From: CAYPNP01 sp964412195
Lineage (GTDB): Bacteria; Acidobacteriota; JAAYUB01
DNA: 10,358 bases
Assembly (NCBI GenBank): GCA_964412195.1
Contig: CAYPNP010000053.1
Span: 1-10,358, forward strand
Direction of reading: 5' to 3'
Below, one piece after another: positions 1 through 6,614 of this stretch (its first letter is position 1; each line of letters begins with the position of its first letter). Position numbers and translations under genes: made by a program. The notes under the pieces are model-generated. The model did not search any database. It was not told where the DNA came from and saw only the letters and a list, made by a program, of their open reading frames with translations.

Positions 1-424
1 GGAGGTCGAACGCCACTCCATGGTCCTTCTCCCCCCGGCCTGCCTCATCCTCTGAGCCAAACTCCACTCCCCGCGGGTGTAGGGACGCCCTGAGGACGCC
101 GGCGGACAGATCCATCCAGATGTCTGAGCGGGCCGGAAGTTTGGGGCGCACTCGCACCGGCCCCAACCTTCACCACGCGATCCGAACCCGGGTGATCCGA
201 GATCCGATGCGCCGCCGTTTCTTGTTCAGGTGGCAGGAGCGCGTACAGCTCGATTCAGTGCCATCCTCTGTTCCCTAAAAAAAGGAAAACTGGATAGGAA
301 CACGGATGGCCCTCCCGAGGTCCGCTCAGTCGACTTGATGTCAATAGTGCCGATTTGGTCCCGATTTGGAGAGATTCCCAATATAGTCCCGGGTGGGGCA
401 CTGTGAGACAGGGTAGCGCCGGTC

Positions 425-506
425 TGGTGACACAGAGTGGCCCCAGGTCAGCCTCAGCTTTCGCTTGGGAATGGTTTGAGATGGACTGTGACAAAGAGTG
501 ACCCTG
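425..506 (+). repeat. Two copies of a dispersed ~20-bp motif
   Basis: Bases 425-444 and 486-506 read TGGTGACACAGAGTGGCCCC and CTGTGACAAAGAGTGACCCT(G). They share the pattern YGTGACRNAGAGTGRCMC with at least six further copies at 6615-6820, about 6 kb away and on both strands. A more degenerate relative may sit at 400-419. The function is unknown; the copies are all intergenic. Confidence 0.55.
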
Positions 507-544
507 TTCTGACCCTGTTCTGATCCTGGGCTGGCCCTGTGCTG
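501..544 (+). repeat. 11-bp tandem repeat, four units
   Basis: Four consecutive 11-mers are visible: ACCCTGTTCTG (501-511), the identical unit at 512-522, ATCCTGGGCTG (523-533) and GCCCTGTGCTG (534-544), followed by the start of a fifth. The array begins inside the last bases of a dispersed ~20-bp motif (486-506), so the two repeat types are joined. Confidence 0.75.
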
Positions 545-601
545 GCCCAGGCAGAATCGAACCGGCAGGATTCGGCTCGGGAGGGAATCTTCCTCGGAGG
601 G

Positions 602-630
602 TTGACAATCCAATGGCTGGAATCAACAAT
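602..630 (+). promoter_or_regulatory. Sigma-70-type promoter for the DUF302 gene
   Basis: A perfect -35 hexamer TTGACA (602-607) is followed after exactly 17 bases by AACAAT (625-630), which matches four of six positions of the -10 consensus. Transcription would begin near 637, a short distance upstream of both plausible start codons (675 and 711). This is a consensus match only. Confidence 0.5.
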
Positions 631-663
631 AGTACCGCCCCGGAGGCATGGCGCTTCATCCGC

Positions 664-713
664 GAGGAGGACCAATGGATCAAGGAAGACCGATGGATCA
701 AGGAGGACCGATG
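664..713 (+). repeat. 18-bp tandem repeat duplicating an RBS and start codon
   Basis: Two 18-bp units (675-692 and 693-710) differ by one base. A partial unit lies before them (664-674), and another ATGGA begins the next copy. Each unit carries a purine-rich ribosome-binding-like stretch four bases before an ATG, so in-frame ATGs fall at 675, 693 and 711. GAGGAGG precedes 675 and AAGGAGG precedes 711. The middle site is weakened to AAGGAAG. Confidence 0.8.
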
Positions 714-1097
714 GAATATCATTACAGCAAGCTCGTGCCGATGGCCTTCGACGCCGCCATCGCCAAGGTCACCGAGGAGCTGAAAAAGGAGGGCTTCGGC
801 ATCCTGACTGAGATCGATGTCCAGGCGACCCTCAAGAAGAAGCTGGACGTGGAGTTCCGCCCCTATCGGATCCTCGGCGCCTGCAACCCGCACTTCGCCT
901 ACAAAGCCTTCCAGAAGGAGGACCACATCGGCGTCCTGATGCCATGCAACGTGATTGTGCAGGACCGGGGCGCCGGAAGGACCGAAGTCTCCGCCGTGAA
1001 TCCGATGTCGTCCATGCAATCCGTCCAGAATCCTGATTTGGGCGAGGTAGCCGCCGAAGTCACCGCGCGGTTGAGAAAAGTCATCGACAACCTGTAA
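711..1097 (+). CDS. DUF302 domain protein
   Basis: A 128-residue soluble protein that matches the DUF302 family over its whole length. The family hallmark runs from about residue 28 to 60 (GFGILTEIDV, then a KKKLDVEFRPYRILGACNP stretch), followed by the MPCNVIVQ strand at 77-84 and a C-terminal helix. No enzymatic role is established for the family, so none is claimed. C58 and C79 lie in the two best conserved segments. The start at 711 is chosen because MEYHYSK corresponds to the usual family N terminus and AAGGAGG lies four bases upstream. In-frame ATGs at 693, 675 and 648 would add up to 21 residues, and 675 has an equally good ribosome binding site. The gene stands alone behind a good promoter and is followed by a large palindrome. 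Confidence 0.87.
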   Translation: MEYHYSKLVPMAFDAAIAKVTEELKKEGFGILTEIDVQATLKKKLDVEFRPYRILGACNPHFAYKAFQKEDHIGVLMPCNVIVQDRGAGRTEVSAVNPMSSMQSVQNPDLGEVAAEVTARLRKVIDNL

Positions 1098-1121
1098 GAA
1101 TTGTGGGTTGCGGATTTTGCC

Positions 1122-1221
1122 ATTGCGAATTGCGAATTTCGGAATTGCGAATTGGAATCCCGTAATCGGTGATTACCGGGCCGGATTGCAAATTCGCAAT
1201 CCGCAATTCGCAATTCGCAAT
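1122..1221. repeat. 100-bp palindrome built of heptamers
   Basis: The left arm is made of ATTGCGA-type heptamers and the right arm of the same heptamers inverted (ATTCGCA, with ATCCGCA variants). The arms are each close to 50 bases and nearly complementary, with a few mismatches and a small length difference. The centre is a perfect small hairpin, GTAATC-GGT-GATTAC (1162-1176). It lies between the DUF302 stop (1097) and the mutM start (1236). It could fold into a long RNA stem and so end or insulate transcription, but there is no T tract. Confidence 0.85.
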
Positions 1222-1235
1222 AGCTCGGAGGGTTC

Positions 1236-2033
1236 ATGCCGGAACTGCCGGAAGTAGAGACAGTGGTGCGGGGGCTGCAGGGGCCGCTGGTGGGGCGGAC
1301 GTTCACCGGAGTGACCGTGAAGTGGCCCCGTGCGATCCGCCCGTCGACGGATTGCCTGCGGAACGGCCTACCGGGCCGCCGGGTGGCCGCCCTGACCCGC
1401 CGGGCGAAGTTCCTGGTCTTCCACCTGGAGGGAGGCGGGGCGCTGCTGATCCACCTGAAGATGAGCGGCAACCTGCAGGTGGCGCCGGCCGGCGAGGCCA
1501 TGCCCTGCCACGTCCACACCGTCTTCGACCTGGACAACGGGCACCAGCTGCGGTTTCAGGACACCCGCAAGTTCGGCCGGGTCCACCTAGTCGATGATCC
1601 CGCGGAAGTCACCGGGCGGCTGGGGCCGGAGCCGCTGGACCCCGGGTTCCGCCCGGTCCGGTTCCGCGCACTGTTCCAGGGGCGACGCGGCCGGCTCAAA
1701 CCCCTGCTGCTGAATCAGGAGTTCCTCGCCGGCGTCGGCAACATTTATGCCGACGAGGGTTGCTCCCGCGCCGGCGTGGATCCGCGGCGGCAAGTCGAGA
1801 CGCTCACCGCCGCCGAGCTGGACCGGCTCCATCGCGGGCTGCGGGCGGCCCTGCGGACGGGCATCATGCTCCGCGGCGCCAGCCTGGACTCCGTCTACCG
1901 GGGCGGAGAGTTCCAGAACCACTTTCGGGTCTACGGCCGGACCGGCGAACCCTGCCGAAAATGTGGCACGCCCATCCGGCGAGTGGTCCTCGGCGGCCGG
2001 TCGACGCATTTCTGCCCGAAGTGCCAGACATAG
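1236..2033 (+). CDS. mutM: Formamidopyrimidine-DNA glycosylase (Fpg/MutM)
   Basis: Base-excision repair enzyme that removes 8-oxoguanine and formamidopyrimidines opposite C and cuts the abasic site (AP lyase). All family landmarks are present in 265 residues. The N terminus is PELPEVETV, with the catalytic Pro2 and Glu3. Lys58 sits in RRAKFL, and the intercalating Met76 in LIHLKMSG. DTRKFGR is at 109-115. The helix-two-turn-helix region holds GVGNIYADE (166-174). A C-terminal zinc finger has C240, C243, C260 and C263, with the conserved Arg255. The PELPE rather than PEGPE start favours MutM over endonuclease VIII (Nei). The length is normal for the family. GGAGG four bases before the ATG decides the start. 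It is separated from both neighbours by repeats, so probably monocistronic. Confidence 0.97.
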   Translation: MPELPEVETVVRGLQGPLVGRTFTGVTVKWPRAIRPSTDCLRNGLPGRRVAALTRRAKFLVFHLEGGGALLIHLKMSGNLQVAPAGEAMPCHVHTVFDLDNGHQLRFQDTRKFGRVHLVDDPAEVTGRLGPEPLDPGFRPVRFRALFQGRRGRLKPLLLNQEFLAGVGNIYADEGCSRAGVDPRRQVETLTAAELDRLHRGLRAALRTGIMLRGASLDSVYRGGEFQNHFRVYGRTGEPCRKCGTPIRRVVLGGRSTHFCPKCQT

Positions 2034-2071
2034 AACCGATGAATCGGTGAATGGGTGAATCGGTGAATCGG
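2033..2071 (+). repeat. Octamer tandem repeat (GAATCGGT)n
   Basis: Units are GAACCGAT (2033-2040), GAATCGGT (2041-2048), GAATGGGT (2049-2056), GAATCGGT (2057-2064) and GAATCGG (2065-2071). The first, degenerate unit begins on the last base of the mutM stop codon. A related sequence (ATTCACCAGTGGATGGGTGA) occurs at 6525-6544, after the NmrA-like gene. Confidence 0.85.
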
Positions 2072-2128
2072 CAGGAGAGGGGGCAAGGGATCTCTCACTT
2101 GGAAAATGAAGAGCCTGCCGGATTCTGC

Positions 2129-2159
2129 TTGGCCTGGATTCCGCTCCTGAGGGTATAAT
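2129..2159 (+). promoter_or_regulatory. Candidate promoter upstream of corA
   Basis: A perfect TATAAT (2154-2159) lies 84 bases before the preferred corA start. The best -35 is TTGGCC (2129-2134) at a long spacing of 19, so the -35 is weak. The AT-rich patch stands out in otherwise GC-rich sequence. Confidence 0.45.
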
Positions 2160-2243
2160 ACAAAATTCCACTTGCACCCGGAATCCCGTTCGCCACGCCG
2201 CTCGGGACCGTCCTGTGGAACACCACGGCTGAGGGGGTGGCAG

Positions 2244-3182
2244 ATGATCACGTACCTGGATGTCCGGAATGGATTCAAGGTCCTGCCGGATTGGCAGACC
2301 GGTTGCTGGATCAAGGCGGAATGCCCCACTCCCGAAGAGATCGAATTCCTGACCGGCCGGTTCCAGGTGCCGCTCAGCTTCATCCATGACATCTCTGATC
2401 CGGACGAGCGCCCCCGCACCGAGATGGACGACGATTGGCAGCTGATCATCCTTCGCCTCCCCCACCTCACCGACGACCGGAGCCTTCCGTTCATCACCAT
2501 CCCGCTGGGCATTATCGCCTGCGGCGACGTCCTGCTCACGGTGAGCTTCGTCCAGACGCCCCTGCTGGCGGATTTCGTGGCGCACAAGCTGCGCAAGAAC
2601 ATCGCCATCCGACACTTCTTCGAGTTCTTCCTCCGCCTCCAGGTCTCCTCGTCGGTGTGGTACCTCAAGTACCTCAAGCAGATCAACCACCAGATCCGGA
2701 TCGCCGAGCACGAGCTGGAAAAGTCCATCAAGAACGAGGAGCTGCAGAACCTGCTCCGGATCGAGAAAAGCCTCGTCTTCTTCGTCACGTCGCTGAAGGG
2801 GAACCAGGTGCTGCTGGTGAAGGTCAAGCTCTCGCGGCTCGGCAAGGGCTTCCAGAACGACGACGAGATCCAGGAGCTGATCGAGGACGCCGCTACGGAG
2901 ACGCAGCAGGCCATCGACATGGCCAACATCCACAGCGACATCTTGAGCGGGATGATGGACGCCTTCGCCTCGGTGATCTCCAACAATCTGAACACCGTCA
3001 TGAAGCGGCTGACTTCGATTTCCATCATCCTGATGATCCCCACCCTGATCGCCAGCCTCTTCGGGATGAACATCCCGAACTACCTGGAGAACCATGGTTT
3101 CGCCTTCCTCGGCGTCTGCCTCGGCTCCTTCCTGCTGGCCGTGGTCGCCCTCCTCCTCTTCAAGCGCCGGGAGTGGTTCTGA
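2244..3182 (+). CDS. corA: CorA-family divalent cation transporter
   Basis: Inner-membrane channel-like transporter for Mg2+ and possibly Co2+ or other divalent cations; the family works as a homopentamer. The 312-residue protein has the usual order. A cytoplasmic alpha/beta domain (about 1-125) is followed by long charged helices (about 130-250) forming the stalk. TM1 (about 256-274) ends in the signature Gly-Met-Asn at 274-276, here inside SLFGMNIP. After a short external loop comes TM2 (about 286-305), and the tail KRREWF is basic as in other CorA proteins. The ATG at 2244 is preceded by a G-rich stretch (GAGGGGGTGG, 2231-2240). An in-frame ATG at 2172 would add 24 residues of unlike composition and is not preferred. 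The gene has its own probable promoter and lies 140 bp before the ECF operon. Substrate specificity cannot be read from the sequence. Confidence 0.93.
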   Translation: MITYLDVRNGFKVLPDWQTGCWIKAECPTPEEIEFLTGRFQVPLSFIHDISDPDERPRTEMDDDWQLIILRLPHLTDDRSLPFITIPLGIIACGDVLLTVSFVQTPLLADFVAHKLRKNIAIRHFFEFFLRLQVSSSVWYLKYLKQINHQIRIAEHELEKSIKNEELQNLLRIEKSLVFFVTSLKGNQVLLVKVKLSRLGKGFQNDDEIQELIEDAATETQQAIDMANIHSDILSGMMDAFASVISNNLNTVMKRLTSISIILMIPTLIASLFGMNIPNYLENHGFAFLGVCLGSFLLAVVALLLFKRREWF

Positions 3183-3276
3183 GCCGGCCGGATGCGCCGG
3201 GCCCTCCAGCCTGTCGGCATTTCTGTCTTCCCGCTGGGCCGGAAAAGGCATTCCTGAGATAATCTTCCCGCGGACT

Positions 3277-3304
3277 GGAACAATCCGGGAAGGCCGGGCG
3301 TAAG
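3277..3304 (+). promoter_or_regulatory. Candidate ECF-type promoter (autoregulation)
   Basis: GGAAC (3277-3281) and CGTAAG (3299-3304) are 17 bases apart. This resembles the GGAAC / CGT promoters used by many ECF sigma factors, and ECF operons are often autoregulated. It lies just upstream of the sigma gene start. Match by eye only. Confidence 0.35.
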
Positions 3305-3322
3305 TGCGGCGAGAGCGCGAGA

Positions 3323-3943
3323 GTGAGTTCCACGATGATCCAAGCGGACACGGACAGCGGTTCGGATCGGGCGGACGAGCGGGAACTGGTGCGCGCGCTC
3401 CAGGACGGCCGGCGCGCGGCGCTGGCGTCCCTGATGGACCGCCACGGGGAGCATCTCATGTCGTACCTGGTTTCGATCCTGAACCACCGGATGCAGGCGG
3501 AGGACGCCTTCCAGGACACCTGGATCAGGGTGCTGGAGAAGATCCACCGGTTCGACCTCCGCCAGCCGTTCGCCCCCTGGCTCTTCCGCATCGCCCGCAA
3601 CCGGGCCTACGACCTGCTGCGCCGGCAGCGGCGCTGGGCGTGGCCGGGCTGGCGGCGGCGGGAAGGGGAGGAGCCGCAGCCGGTGGAACTGGCCGCCCCG
3701 GGGGACTTCGCGGTGGAGTTCGCCGACCGGGAGACCGTCCGGCGCCTGCTGGCCCGGCTGGAACCGGTCCACCGGGAGGCGCTCTGGCTGCGGTTCTACC
3801 GGGATCTGTCCTACGAGGAAATCGCCGCCGTATGCGGCGTGCCGCTGGGCACGGTCAAAAGCCGGCTCCGGCGGGCGGTGGATCGGCTGACGGAGCTCTA
3901 CCACAGGATCCAGGAGGAGCGTGATGGCGACGCGAAACGATGA
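3323..3943 (+). CDS. ECF-type RNA polymerase sigma factor
   Basis: Alternative sigma factor (sigma-70 family, group 4) of 206 residues. Region 2 covers about 36-105, with the QAEDAFQDTWIRVLEKI core-binding segment and PFAPWLFRIARNRAYDLLRR for -10 recognition. A short linker rich in Arg, Trp and Glu follows. Region 4 (about 138-190) contains LEPVHREALWLRFYRDLSYEEIAAVCGVPLGTVKSRL in pieces typical of the -35-binding helix-turn-helix. The start is uncertain: GTG at 3323 gives 206 residues and ATG at 3335 gives 202. Neither has a strong ribosome binding site. The stop overlaps the next gene by 20 bases, which points to translational coupling with the anti-sigma factor. It would redirect polymerase once released from that inhibitor. 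Confidence 0.93.
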   Translation: MSSTMIQADTDSGSDRADERELVRALQDGRRAALASLMDRHGEHLMSYLVSILNHRMQAEDAFQDTWIRVLEKIHRFDLRQPFAPWLFRIARNRAYDLLRRQRRWAWPGWRRREGEEPQPVELAAPGDFAVEFADRETVRRLLARLEPVHREALWLRFYRDLSYEEIAAVCGVPLGTVKSRLRRAVDRLTELYHRIQEERDGDAKR

Positions 3944-4412
3944 CTGCCAGGCGTTTCGAGCCGAATTCAAGGAACAGGTGCTGGCGGGAGTGCCGGACAA
4001 CTCAATTCCCGCTGTCCTGCGGGACCACCTGGACAGTTGCCCCGCGTGCCGCCGTTGCGCGGAGGCGATGCGGCTGGCACCGGCGCTATTCCCGGCGGCG
4101 GGTTTGTACACGCCCGGGCTGCGGCGCCGCACCCTGGCGGCCACGGCGGCGCGGCAGGAACCGCTGGGCGCCGGGCGGTTGCTCCTGCTGTTGGGGGCAA
4201 GCGTGTCGGGCTTCGTGGCCTCGGTCGTCCTGCCGGTCTGGCTGCTCAGCCGGATGCTCGGCCTGGTCTGTCCGACGGATCTCTGCGCGCTGTCCGGCGC
4301 CGCCGTGGTCTTTCTGCTGCTGGGGATTGCCGCCGGCGGGGCGATTGCCGTGCCGGCCTTGCGAAGGAATTATTCTGGGAAAGCGGCCGCTTCCTGGGCG
4401 ATATGGAGGTAA
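3924..4412 (+). CDS. Zinc-binding membrane anti-sigma factor
   Basis: Predicted inhibitor of the ECF sigma factor encoded just before it. The N-terminal cytoplasmic part carries the zinc-associated anti-sigma (ZAS) signature His-x3-Cys-x2-Cys: H35, C39 and C42 in DHLDSCPAC. C8 is a possible further ligand. Two hydrophobic spans follow, at about 86-109 and 122-146, with only a short loop between, so there is no large periplasmic sensor domain. Protein length is 162 residues from ATG 3924. A GTG at 3921 is also possible, but AGGAGG (3912-3917) is better spaced for the ATG. The gene overlaps the sigma gene by 20 bases and its stop codon overlaps the next gene's ribosome binding site. ZAS domains can respond to thiol oxidation; whether this one does is unknown. 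Confidence 0.85.
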   Translation: MATRNDDCQAFRAEFKEQVLAGVPDNSIPAVLRDHLDSCPACRRCAEAMRLAPALFPAAGLYTPGLRRRTLAATAARQEPLGAGRLLLLLGASVSGFVASVVLPVWLLSRMLGLVCPTDLCALSGAAVVFLLLGIAAGGAIAVPALRRNYSGKAAASWAIWR

Positions 4413-4414
4413 CC

Positions 4415-4900
4415 ATGAACAAACGTACCCTGGCCATCCTGATCGCGTGCTACACGGTGGCGCTGATGGCGCTGTGGGGGGCGCTGATCCACTTCTACAC
4501 GGCGCGCACGGCGATGTTCGCGGAGGCGCCTGACCGGCATCCCGGCGTCTTGATCATGTTGATGATGATGGGAATCTTCGCGGTCTTCATGCTTTTCCTC
4601 GTGATCGGTATCGGCTGCTACGTCCATGCCGACGCCCGGAAGCGCGGCATGAATCCGCTCCTGTGGACCCTGATCGCCGTGTTCGTGCCGTATTTCATCG
4701 GGCTGATCGTCTACCTGATCACGCGGAAGCCGCTCCAGGCAGTCTGCCCGTCCTGCGCGACGGTCGTCGCCGAGGAATCCGTTTTCTGCCCGCAGTGCGG
4801 CCACGCCCTGCGGCGGCAGTGCCCGGCGTGCCAGGCCACGCTGGACGGCGCCCACCGCTTCTGCCCGAAGTGCGGCGCGAAAGTCGAAAGCAAACAGTGA
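4415..4900 (+). CDS. Three-span membrane protein with double zinc ribbon
   Basis: A 161-residue protein of unknown function. Three hydrophobic segments lie at about 5-28, 45-70 and 82-103. The C-terminal 50 residues hold two CxxC...CxxC zinc ribbons: C111/C114 with C125/C128, and C136/C139 with C150/C153. GGAGG (4405-4409) lies five bases before the ATG and overlaps the end of the anti-sigma gene, so it is the third gene of the ECF operon and probably translated with it. Zinc ribbons of this kind usually bind protein or nucleic acid partners; the partner here is unknown. A role in transmitting or tuning the sigma signal at the membrane is an inference from position only. The last four residues and the stop are read from a repeat beginning at about 4892, so the C terminus may have been altered by repeat gain. 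Confidence 0.85.
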   Translation: MNKRTLAILIACYTVALMALWGALIHFYTARTAMFAEAPDRHPGVLIMLMMMGIFAVFMLFLVIGIGCYVHADARKRGMNPLLWTLIAVFVPYFIGLIVYLITRKPLQAVCPSCATVVAEESVFCPQCGHALRRQCPACQATLDGAHRFCPKCGAKVESKQ

Positions 4901-4923
4901 ACAGGAAGCAGTAAACAGTGAAC
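4892..4923 (+). repeat. AAACAGTGAAC direct repeat, heptamer-phased
   Basis: The 11-mer AAACAGTGAAC occurs at 4892-4902 and again at 4913-4923, 21 bases (three times seven) apart, with a related AAGCAGT between. The first copy contains the TGA stop (4898-4900) of the zinc-ribbon gene. Confidence 0.7.
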
Positions 4924-4941
4924 TGTGCAGAATGAGGCGCT

Positions 4942-4973
4942 AGGAGCGAGGAGTTGAAGAACTTCTCGCTCCT
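4942..4973 (+). terminator. Strong hairpin after the ECF operon
   Basis: AGGAGCGAGGAGTT (4942-4955) pairs with AACTTCTCGCTCCT (4960-4973) over 14 base pairs with a single G-U and a four-base loop GAAG. It lies about 40 bases after the operon's last stop codon. No T tract follows (CCTTAAT), so it is not a textbook Rho-independent terminator. It may instead be a 3'-end stabilising stem. Confidence 0.5.
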
Positions 4974-5489
4974 CCTTAATCCAGCCGAATCGACTCCCAG
5001 ATCAGAATCGTATTCATGCTTTTCTTTGACCGTCAAGCAATGATGTGGATCTCCGGGATAATTAAACTCTCTTCCAGACGACAACACAGCCGCCGGCACA
5101 TGTGAGATGCCCCGACCGGCAGGGAGGGCGCTCGAGGCCAGACGCCGAGATCGCGGGCCCAGCGACACGATTCCATCTGGCGAGCGATATGCCGCACATA
5201 CGGGACGAGCAGGGCCCAGATCTGCTCAGCCTGCAGGAGATCGAGGCGCTCTAAGGAGAGTAGTCAGGGTGGATCGGCGCGCTTCTTATGCCCCGGCATA
5301 TGGCCCCGCGCTGCCGGTCGGGGTACCTCCCGCTTGCTGGCGGTTACAGTGGATCGGTTCATTCACAGAATCCGCGGAGACCGGGAGCGATCAGGAGCAT
5401 CTAACACGACCGCGAGAGGGGCTGTCGTATAGATTCGCCGTCCTCGCAGCAGCAATCAACGTTCATGGAAACTTAAAAGGAGAATTCAC
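4974..5489. other. Intergenic stretch of probably decayed sequence
   Basis: About 500 bases with no intact gene of its own. Composition is less GC-biased than the genes. An open frame from 5107 runs on into the NmrA-like gene out of frame; its translation (many Arg, Ser and Pro) looks random. The only protein-like segment is the fragment at 5168-5254. A TTGAC-C-GTCAA palindrome lies at 5026-5036. Possible -10 elements (for example TATAGA at 5428-5433) lack a matching -35. Confidence 0.5.
5168..5254 (+). pseudogene. Possible remnant of a small DUF6894-like gene
   Basis: In this frame the translation reads RFHLASDMPHIRDEQGPDLL followed by SLQEIEAL and a TAA stop. From memory it resembles the start of small DUF6894 proteins, which have an MPRYFFH...D...DEEG.DL pattern. 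An ATG-CCC-CGA (MPR) lies upstream at 5107 in a different frame, as expected if the gene has broken. There is no intact reading frame of the family's length. The resemblance is short and could be chance. Confidence 0.22.
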
Positions 5490-6440
5490 ATGGCGGATAA
5501 GAAGATCATCGCGGTCGTCGGCGCAACCGGCTCCCAGGGCGGCGGGCTGGCCCGGGCCATCCTGCAGGATCCCAAGGGCGGATTCGCCGCGCGCTGCCTC
5601 GTCCGGGACCCCGGCTCGGACAAGGCGAAGGAGCTGGCCCGGCTCGGGGCTGAGGTCGTGAAAGCCGACGTCGACGATCCCCAGAGCCTGAAGAAGGCGT
5701 TCCAGGGCGCCTACGGCGCGTACTGCGTCACGTTCTTCTGGAACCACTTCTCCCCCGAGAAGGAGCTGGCCGAGGCGAGGAACATGGCCGAGGCGGCCCG
5801 GCACGCCGGCCTGGAGCACGTCATCTGGTCCACCCTCGAGGACACCCGCAAGTGGGTGCCGTTGAATGACGGCCGCATGCCCACGCTGATGGGCAAGTAC
5901 AAGGTGCCTCACTTCGACGCCAAGGGGGAGGCCGACCGGATCTTCACCGAGCTGGGCATTCCGACGACGTTCCTACTGACCTCATTCTACTGGGACAACC
6001 TCATCCATTTCGGCATGGGCCCCAAAAAGGGTCCGGATGGCAACTTGGCGATCACGATGCCCATGGGCGACAAGAAGCTGCCGGGCATTGCCGCCGAGGA
6101 CATCGGCCGCTGCGCCTACGGTATATTCAAGAAGGGCGGGGAGTATGTGGGCAAGACGGTGGGGATCGCCGGCGGGCACCTGACCGGCACGCAGATGGCC
6201 GCCGCCCTGACCAAGGCCCTGGGCCGGGAGGTCCGCTACAACGCGGTGCCTCCCGAAGTCTTCCGCAGCTTCGGATTTCCGGGCGCCGAAGACCTCGGCA
6301 ACATGTTCCAGTTCAAGCGCGACTTCGAGGAGTACTTCTGCGGTGTGCGCAAGCTGGACGAGGCCCGGGCGCTCAACCCGGCGCTGCAGAGCTTCGACGA
6401 CTGGCTTGCCCGGAACGGGAGCCGGATCCCGGTGGAGTGA
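5490..6440 (+). CDS. NmrA/HSCARG-like NAD(P)-binding protein
   Basis: A 316-residue atypical short-chain dehydrogenase/reductase. The N-terminal Rossmann fold carries GATGSQGG at 11-18 and the acidic or basic edge RCLVRD at 35-40. The VIWSTLED strand (111-118), PHFDAKGEAD (140-149) and the region FGFPGAEDLGNMFQF (261-275) follow the pattern of human NMRAL1/HSCARG and fungal NmrA. Those proteins bind NADP(H) and regulate partners rather than catalyse. The Tyr-x3-Lys catalytic pair of true dehydrogenases is not evident, which suits a sensor role, although some relatives are quinone or NADPH-dependent reductases. AAGGAGA (5477-5483) lies about seven bases before the ATG. It appears to be a single-gene unit; nothing nearby identifies its partner. 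Confidence 0.9.
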   Translation: MADKKIIAVVGATGSQGGGLARAILQDPKGGFAARCLVRDPGSDKAKELARLGAEVVKADVDDPQSLKKAFQGAYGAYCVTFFWNHFSPEKELAEARNMAEAARHAGLEHVIWSTLEDTRKWVPLNDGRMPTLMGKYKVPHFDAKGEADRIFTELGIPTTFLLTSFYWDNLIHFGMGPKKGPDGNLAITMPMGDKKLPGIAAEDIGRCAYGIFKKGGEYVGKTVGIAGGHLTGTQMAAALTKALGREVRYNAVPPEVFRSFGFPGAEDLGNMFQFKRDFEEYFCGVRKLDEARALNPALQSFDDWLARNGSRIPVE

Positions 6441-6614
6441 CGCCAGGGCGCACCCCGCACCGCCCCGGCGCGAGCGAATGAAGCGGCGAAACGGCGGCGG
6501 GGCACCGGCGCCTTCGCCCACCCGATTCACCAGTGGATGGGTGAGCGGCGAAGGAGTGAAGGGGGGAAAGGGGGATTGGGTCACTTCTCACCTTTCTCAC
6601 CTTTGCTCCCCTTT

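Larger units (their letters stand above)
1..640. other. Gene-poor left edge with short repeats
   Basis: No frame on either strand gives a convincing protein over these 640 bases. Open stretches are rich in Arg, Pro and Ser and lack a ribosome binding site. One minus-strand frame is open from about base 157 to the left edge (ATG at 115) and could be the first codons of a gene lying outside the window, but its third-position GC is lower than in the clear genes and I do not recognise it. The stretch holds a directly repeated 11-mer beginning CCGATTTGG (350-360 and 361-371), two copies of a dispersed repeat, an 11-bp tandem repeat and, at its right end, a promoter for the next gene. Confidence 0.6.

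Noticed and set aside
1..157. Minus-strand frame open to the left edge (possible ATG at 115)
   Set aside because: Too short to judge, no recognisable motif, weak start context and lower third-position GC than the real genes. Left as a possibility only.
1122..1221. CRISPR array
   Set aside because: Repeat units are 7 bp without spacers of uniform length, and there are no cas genes in the window.
1587..3251. Long open frames opposite mutM and corA on the minus strand (up to 554 codons)
   Set aside because: They lie antisense to two clearly recognised genes, have low-complexity Glu/Asp/Gly/Arg composition and arise from GC-rich codon use on the other strand.
3967..4855. Minus-strand frames opposite the anti-sigma and zinc-ribbon genes
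   Set aside because: Antisense shadows of genes supported by motifs, coupled starts and ribosome binding sites on the plus strand.
5107..5661. 184-codon plus-strand open frame running into the NmrA-like gene
   Set aside because: It overlaps the recognised gene out of frame, has Arg/Pro/Ser-rich random-looking sequence and no ribosome binding site.
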